From Bacteroidales bacterium (lineage in GTDB: Bacteria; Bacteroidota; Bacteroidia; Bacteroidales; UBA12170), in contig JAQIBR010000024.1 of NCBI GenBank assembly GCA_027858955.1, forward strand, positions 1 through 35,540: DNA of 35,540 nt, read 5' to 3'. This document shows positions 29,925-35,540 of this stretch, piece after piece (the stretch's first letter is position 1; the number at the start of each line of letters is the position of its first letter). The position numbers and the translations under genes were made by a program. The notes under the pieces were generated by a model that saw nothing but the letters and a program-made list of their open reading frames with translations, was not told the DNA's origin and ran no database searches.

Positions 29925-32900
29925 TTAGTCCAAAAACTTAACGAGCGCCCCCCATTTTTTATCAACTTTAAAATCCAATTTTAAATAAAAATTACCCAGA
30001 AGGAAGTGAGCTTTAATAATTTTTACCCCTTCGCTAGCCATGAGATTACAAAAAGTATCAATCATCGATGTTCCAATGCCTCTGCCTTTTAAAGGTGTTG
30101 TTACAGCACTTCCATCGAGTAAGACAACATTGTTTTCAAGAACGATATAACATAGACCACCTACAACTCTTCCTTGTTTATCAATCACCACCATGTGTTT
30201 GTCCATTTTAGAAATAGATTTAGGATAATTTTCCTCGAAAAACAAACGATAAAGTTTTCCTATTTCGCTGGGTTCTAATGGCTCTCTAAAAATATATTCC
30301 GAATCGGATCTATCTTTAATATAAGAATTAACAACCACCTGCTCTTTTTTGCTTTCGCTTAACTTAATAATATCGAGTTTTTGCTGCCTTTGCAATCTGG
30401 AAAATACCATTCGACTGAAAACACCTTTATCATCTGGATCAGTTAAAACCGCCTGCAAATCTGATAATTCCAACAAATGTGTTGCCGAAAGAGTTCTCTC
30501 TTTTTCCATGCGTTCTAAAAGAATATCAAATGCTTTCTTTATCTCCTCAGTTGCATTTTCAAAATAGGTTTTTCTATAAAGCTTATAGCGTACAATTTCT
30601 GAAAATCGATAAATACGATACAATCCCGAAAGTTCAAAAATAGTTTGTTCTTTGGCAATAGCAGTAGCTGATGGATTGATTCTCTCCCATTCCCTATATT
30701 GTTCTTTAGAGTTATAATAGGCCAAAGGCATATAGTACTTTGATTTCATTTCATCAAAGTAATCATCCAAAAGACCACTCAAAGGCTTATTATCAGGCAT
30801 TAAGAGTGGCTCATTTTTCAAATCAGCGCTTAGCTCTCCAAAGAATTCAAAAGCTTTTTTATGCCCAAGACCCTCAATACAAGCATCGAATATCCATCTT
30901 ACTTTTAACTGCTTTGACACCCAGGGATAATGAGCATCCAATCGGAAAAAGAAGTTAACGAGCATTGGTTTTACAAGAGAAAGTGTATTCTCATATTCTA
31001 TTAAACCTGCTACTGAAATTATAGTAGCCGATTCGAGGTAATCCAATTCAGGAACAACAACATTATTTGGGGTAATTATTCCAGGAACAATTTGATAGCC
31101 GCTTTGCTTCCAGGCTGTATAAAACACCGCTAATCCTTTTATAAACATTTTGCGCCAAGGACTACTAATATTTAAATAACTTAATGAATGATGAATTCCG
31201 GCAAACTCACGAACCTTATCCCAAATACTAAGCTCTCCAATAAACTTACTGGTGAGTGCGCCATCTTTTGGGCGGTAACAACCCAAAGCTGGCATACTAA
31301 GTGTTGCAAAAGGATATCCTGAAATGGCTGCAAGCCAATGCACTGTTTTTGCCCCAATTAATAATCGAATATTCTTGTTTATCATGAAATGAAGATCGAA
31401 ATGCTTTCCTTGTAAGGTATTGATACTCAATCTAAGATGCTGGATATTACCAAATGATTTTAAACGGGAAACCCACATTCCCTTGTCTGGAATTTGATCA
31501 ATATCAAAATCATTTTCTTCGTAAGCAAGCATAACTGATTGGCGAATAAAGGCTGAATTAGAAAATATATTCAAGATATTATCATTAAGCTCACGAGTTA
31601 TTCCTTCCTCAAAAACAAGTTTCTTTTCCCATTCTTTGCGTGTATATAGTATAGATTTTTGACGCAAAGTCTTTTCAAAATTATGATAGAGTAATTTAAA
31701 ATAATCGTAAGCTATTTTAGCCAAATAAGGATCTTTTTTATGTAGAATCCAACTTGCAAATTCTGCTCTAACCGAGCTGTAATACTCAAGATGTATATTG
31801 GCAAAATTGTACAATAACTTTAATACATTTTCAAACTGTTTTCGAGTTTCCTTATTAGCAGGCCAATCTATTTGAACTCTATAATTATATAGCCGCTGAC
31901 GCAAACTTTCTAAATGCTGCTTGCCCATGTCTTGAGAAGCAATCTCTTTTATAGAATTCTCATTTAAGAAAGTTAAATTCGATTGGATAAATGCTGGGAA
32001 AAGCTTAGAAAAGTCGGGACTTGGATCATCAAGTAATAATATACGATATGCCTGTGCGCGCACTTCTTCTTCAGGGTGACAAGCCAAAGCTTCCAATCTT
32101 CGACGGATTACTTCGGCAACTTTTTCGTCGTATTGATTAAATATTTCTTTAATTTGTCGAGTATTGTCCAGAGAGTGTTTACCTTCACCAAATAGCGCAC
32201 AACTGATAAGATTATTGACAAAGGTTAATCTTTGATCGCGTAAATGAAACAAAGCCGGTAAAGTAGCAAAACTATAATCTTTCACTAGTTTAAATGGGCG
32301 CTCTACCTGTGTACTCACATTATTTAATGGCAAATCCCACCCTTCTTTTACAGGGCAAAACCGAATAAGTTCAGGATTGCTTATCCATAATCGTGGTTGA
32401 CGAGCAAATAATCCTAAATCAATTTTATTACTGGTTACATTATATATAAGATCTCCTATCAGCACTTTGCCTGGATTCTTCAATTTCTTAACATTCAATT
32501 GGAGTTTGCTTTGTTTGTTGAACAATCCAAATGAATTAACTAAAATATCTCTTTCCAAAATTCCTAAATCCCGAAAGAACCATCGAGGTATTTGAATTTG
32601 TAATCCTTTTATTTTCAGATATATGATATTGCTTTCGTATAATTTATTTACACTTTCTGCAAAGTTGGCTTCAATTGTTTTCCTATTAAAACTTCCTTTA
32701 GGTGTTAGTTCTCCTTTCTCAATGTTAAAATCACGTTTCAATACAGAAAAATTAATAACACGTTCGTAAGGTGCCAAATCTTTATTCGCTGCCGCAACAA
32801 TTTGATGAAAGTACTCCATCTTATTTTCTGCACTGCCTGTCGATTTCAAAACAGGATCTGTTTCATCGGGAACTATAAGTAAAACATTGTATGGTCGAGC

Positions 32901-34544
32901 ATCTCCGACTAGGAAAGTATGTTTTATTCCCGGAACATCAACAAATAATTTTTCAACGGTTTTAGGTGCTATAGTCTGCCCTTTATTGTTTTTATATATA
33001 TCTTTTAACCGATCGATAATCTCATAATAGCCTTCAGAAGTTTTTCGAAAAACATCACCGGTAGGCAACCAAAAATCGCTTTTAGTATTTGTCGGGAAAT
33101 TGATTATTTCGTTTGGTCCAGCATCCTCCAAATATCGCCCAATATAGTGACCGTTAATCTCCATTTCGTTTTCAGAAGTAAAGCGAGCTACAACACCAGG
33201 TAAAGGAATTCCGGTAGTAGCCTCTATATATTTACCCGGTGGTGTCATTGTAATTCCACCAGTTGCTTCAGTCATTCCAAAACCGCTGCACAAATAAATA
33301 CCATTGTCTTGAAAAAATTGAAAAATCTTTGGATCTAGGTAGCCGGCAGCAGATAATCCCCAACGAAGCCTATTTCCCACTACTGAGCGCAATTTTTGCT
33401 GAATTTCTTCCTGTGAATCGGTCGCTTTAACTATCTCCATTGTTTTTTCATAAAGTTGTAACCATCGCAATGGAATACTAATAAATACAGATGGATTTAC
33501 TTTTGGGAATAAAGAGATTAAAGTTTCAGCGGCTGTATTTCCTGCAAATACATAAGTTCCGTACCAATATATTGAACCCAATAATTCCAAATAACGACCA
33601 AAAGTATGAAATAACGGTAAGAAGCATAACATTACCTCTTTCTCACCAACATCAGGCACGGCAGCTGCTCGGGCGAAGCGTTTAGAGACTAAATTATAAT
33701 TTGAAAAAGAAACTCCTTTTGGCAAACCTGTACTTCCAGAAGTAAACATGGTAGTCGCAACTTGATTTACCGGTTTTCTATTTCGATTGGATAGAACTAA
33801 TTCTATTTCATTTAGATCGGAAACTTTACATTCCTCTCCTAAAAAGAAAATATCTTTCTCGTTGGTGTTAATAGTTGGGTCTAATACGAATATAGTAAAA
33901 GGCTTTCTACAAGATTTTCTCACATCTTCCAAAACCTGTAACCTTCCAGGAGTGTCGACAACAGCAATATTAATTTCAAGCTGATCAAATATAATTAAAA
34001 GCGCTTCTTTATTAAAATGAACATTTAAAGGAGTATCGAAAATATCGTAAAACAAACAAGCAAGGTCACAACTCGCACTTTCAACGCCATTCTCAGAATA
34101 GATTGCAACACGAGGATCTTCTCTGGCAAATCGATAAAAGACAGCGGCAATTTCGCGCACAAGCAGTTGAATCTGTTTATAGGACCAGTGTGTGGGCATC
34201 TCTCTACTCATATCCATGAATAAGGTCTGGTGTCCAATTTCTGTTACTCGCTGTTCGAACATATCGTTTAAAGAATAACCTGATAATTGAATAGCTTTAA
34301 AAACTATTTCTGACCAGCGATTATGATCAGCCGTTTCTGTCAGAGACTTTAAATAAGAAGTTTTTCCACTTAAACTTAAAAACTGAAAAGCTAATTCCCG
34401 ATCAACCTTCTTATTTTTAGCTTTAAGAAAAATACTTTCAGCCAAATCGAGGATTTGAAGTGCAAGTTTTTGTTTTTGATCAGGTGCTAAAGTTCCAGAA
34501 TCAGCCCATTGTTCATTTAATTTAAATAAAATTGAAGCTTTCAT
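29925..34544 (-). CDS. 1539-aa fusion: AMP-dependent acyl-CoA synthetase/ligase N-terminus, large uncharacterised middle, C-terminal GNAT acetyltransferase
   Basis: AMP-binding 'TTMFTSGSTGLPKGVSFS', 'SGFGMTEATGGI', 'PTGDVFRKTSEGYYEIIDRLKDIYKNNKGQTIAP'; C-terminal GNAT 'VVLLDGSAVTTPLKGRGIGTSMIDTFCNLMASEGVKIIKAHF'. Confidence 0.9.
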   Translation of the reverse strand: MKASILFKLNEQWADSGTLAPDQKQKLALQILDLAESIFLKAKNKKVDRELAFQFLSLSGKTSYLKSLTETADHNRWSEIVFKAIQLSGYSLNDMFEQRVTEIGHQTLFMDMSREMPTHWSYKQIQLLVREIAAVFYRFAREDPRVAIYSENGVESASCDLACLFYDIFDTPLNVHFNKEALLIIFDQLEINIAVVDTPGRLQVLEDVRKSCRKPFTIFVLDPTINTNEKDIFFLGEECKVSDLNEIELVLSNRNRKPVNQVATTMFTSGSTGLPKGVSFSNYNLVSKRFARAAAVPDVGEKEVMLCFLPLFHTFGRYLELLGSIYWYGTYVFAGNTAAETLISLFPKVNPSVFISIPLRWLQLYEKTMEIVKATDSQEEIQQKLRSVVGNRLRWGLSAAGYLDPKIFQFFQDNGIYLCSGFGMTEATGGITMTPPGKYIEATTGIPLPGVVARFTSENEMEINGHYIGRYLEDAGPNEIINFPTNTKSDFWLPTGDVFRKTSEGYYEIIDRLKDIYKNNKGQTIAPKTVEKLFVDVPGIKHTFLVGDARPYNVLLIVPDETDPVLKSTGSAENKMEYFHQIVAAANKDLAPYERVINFSVLKRDFNIEKGELTPKGSFNRKTIEANFAESVNKLYESNIIYLKIKGLQIQIPRWFFRDLGILERDILVNSFGLFNKQSKLQLNVKKLKNPGKVLIGDLIYNVTSNKIDLGLFARQPRLWISNPELIRFCPVKEGWDLPLNNVSTQVERPFKLVKDYSFATLPALFHLRDQRLTFVNNLISCALFGEGKHSLDNTRQIKEIFNQYDEKVAEVIRRRLEALACHPEEEVRAQAYRILLLDDPSPDFSKLFPAFIQSNLTFLNENSIKEIASQDMGKQHLESLRQRLYNYRVQIDWPANKETRKQFENVLKLLYNFANIHLEYYSSVRAEFASWILHKKDPYLAKIAYDYFKLLYHNFEKTLRQKSILYTRKEWEKKLVFEEGITRELNDNILNIFSNSAFIRQSVMLAYEENDFDIDQIPDKGMWVSRLKSFGNIQHLRLSINTLQGKHFDLHFMINKNIRLLIGAKTVHWLAAISGYPFATLSMPALGCYRPKDGALTSKFIGELSIWDKVREFAGIHHSLSYLNISSPWRKMFIKGLAVFYTAWKQSGYQIVPGIITPNNVVVPELDYLESATIISVAGLIEYENTLSLVKPMLVNFFFRLDAHYPWVSKQLKVRWIFDACIEGLGHKKAFEFFGELSADLKNEPLLMPDNKPLSGLLDDYFDEMKSKYYMPLAYYNSKEQYREWERINPSATAIAKEQTIFELSGLYRIYRFSEIVRYKLYRKTYFENATEEIKKAFDILLERMEKERTLSATHLLELSDLQAVLTDPDDKGVFSRMVFSRLQRQQKLDIIKLSESKKEQVVVNSYIKDRSDSEYIFREPLEPSEIGKLYRLFFEENYPKSISKMDKHMVVIDKQGRVVGGLCYIVLENNVVLLDGSAVTTPLKGRGIGTSMIDTFCNLMASEGVKIIKAHFLLGNFYLKLDFKVDKKWGALVKFLD

Positions 34545-34724
34545 AAACGATATGTATAAATTGCAAATCTTATTAACAAATATGATATTACAGCAAATTA
34601 AGTAATTTTATTAGGAATGAATGAAGGATAAAAGTTAATTAGCTATAAAATATTTGAAGAAAACTATATAATTCACAATGAACTATATAAAAATGTATTC
34701 GACTTATTGAATATCAGTTGAACA

Positions 34725-34935
34725 TTAAATAGGACTTTGCCAAAGTTTTTTATTCTTTTGAGTAAATTTGTCTTGTGTTTGCGGACAAGGAATTTTTCGC
34801 TTTTTCATTTCACTATTATGCCCAATTCGAGTTTGTGGAAACCGTTTCTTTTTTGAAAAAAGACAATTGTACACCTAGACCTAGAAACACAAACCCAAGA
34901 AGGATAGCGCTAATTAAAATAACTTTCAAAATCAT
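34725..34935 (-). pseudogene. Small membrane-anchored protein (about 70 aa) with a +1 frame change at a homopolymer run 34849-34861
   Basis: Frame 1 MILKVILISAILLGFVFLGLGVQLSFFKK; frame 2 KKKRFPQTRIGHNSEMKKRKIPCPQTQDKFTQKNKKLWQSPI*. Confidence 0.6.
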
Positions 34936-34938
34936 AAA

Positions 34939-35349
34939 CTAATAATATAAAGTGCAAACTAAACGCCTTTCAGAAGCATTGTCTCTAAATTCCCCCAAAT
35001 AAATTCCTTGCCATGTTCCTAAAGCTAAACGTTCGTTTTTGATAGGAATGGTAATTGAGTACCCTATTAATGAACTTTTAATATGAGCAGGTATATCATC
35101 GCTTCCCTCAAAAATATGGATATAGTCAGGATCGTCTTCCGGAATTAGCTTATCGAAAATTGTCTCAAAATCGAAACGTACGCTTGGATCGGCATTTTCG
35201 TTAAGGGTTATTCCTGCCGAAGTATGCTGAATGAAAATATTAAGCATTCCAAATTTTGGCAAATTTGGCAGTCCGGCAAGTACTTCAGAAGTTATTAATT
35301 GAAATACCCTACTCTTTTTTTTTAATCGAATTTCTTATTGAATAATCAT
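34939..35349 (-). pseudogene. yjbQ: YjbQ/UPF0047 family protein with in-frame TAA at codon 5 (35335-35337)
   Basis: 'IFIQHTSAGITLNENADPSVR', 'LALGTWQGIYLGEFRD'; upstream in-frame MIIQ*EIRLKKKSRVFQLITSEVLAGLPNLPKFG. Confidence 0.82.
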
Positions 35350-35375
35350 ATTGTAAAAATACAAAAAAAAAGCAA

Positions 35376-35412
35376 AAAAAAAGCCTCTGTCAAAAATTTG
35401 CAGAGGCTTTTA
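35376..35412. terminator. Terminator hairpin after the citrate synthase gene (minus strand)
   Basis: aaaagcctctg...cagaggctttt stem with flanking A/T runs. Confidence 0.75.
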
Positions 35413-35424
35413 ATTAAAGATAAA

Positions 35425-35540
35425 TTATTTTTTTGCAATATCTTCTAACATCTTAGTTGTTAAAGATTTTGGACGCTCAAGAGCATAACCTAAAGCTCTA
35501 TCCCAGGTAATATTTGCTAAAACGCCAATTGCACGACCAA
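35425..35540 (-). CDS. Citrate synthase, mitochondrial (Si)-like type, C-terminal fragment; continues beyond the window
   Basis: Minus-strand translation '[37 protein letters not shown]', resembling the '[27 protein letters not shown]' tail of eukaryotic-type citrate synthase. Confidence 0.75.
   Translation of the reverse strand, partial: GRAIGVLANITWDRALGYALERPKSLTTKMLEDIAKK

Noticed and set aside
30349-33984. Several 64-72 aa plus-strand ORFs within the AMP-ligase/GNAT gene
   Set aside because: Antisense to a long well-supported ORF.
25908-35337. Stop-codon reassignment to explain TAG in DPP-IV and TAA in YjbQ
   Set aside because: TAA and TAG end many intact genes here (e.g. glpK, 10737, 15075), so recoding of either is not supported.
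1-35540. CRISPR array, rRNA operon or prophage
   Set aside because: No regularly spaced short repeats, rRNA sequence or phage structural genes seen.

Overview
This window is AT-rich chromosomal DNA. Gene content and TTTG-N19/20-TAnnTTTG promoters suggest Bacteroidota. It starts inside the RNase P RNA gene (rnpB 3' part), followed by tRNA-Cys. From about 1.1 to 7.2 kb there is an accessory island in which four copies of one dispersed repeat separate an AAA_14/DUF4143 ATPase, a membrane protein and a C10-peptidase/lipoprotein operon. Each repeat copy carries the same C-terminal coding tail, which resembles a Y1/RAYT-type transposase. One copy is split by an IS630-type element, so the uninterrupted copies give the exact insertion site. 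The rest is mostly housekeeping: sortilin-like beta-propeller protein, methyltransferase, glpK, CbxX-like AAA+ ATPase with a coiled-coil membrane protein, class II FBP aldolase, Usp pair, ruvB, queG, two-component genes, DPP-IV, RapZ-C domain protein with a sugar-kinase-like protein, a 1539-aa AMP-ligase/GNAT fusion, yjbQ, and the 3' end of a mitochondrial-type citrate synthase. Five coding sequences are interrupted. Three show a +1 shift at a homopolymer run (IS630 transposase, CbxX-like ATPase, a small membrane protein). Two show an in-frame stop (DPP-IV TAG, YjbQ TAA). All domain assignments are from reading the translations; no database search was run.
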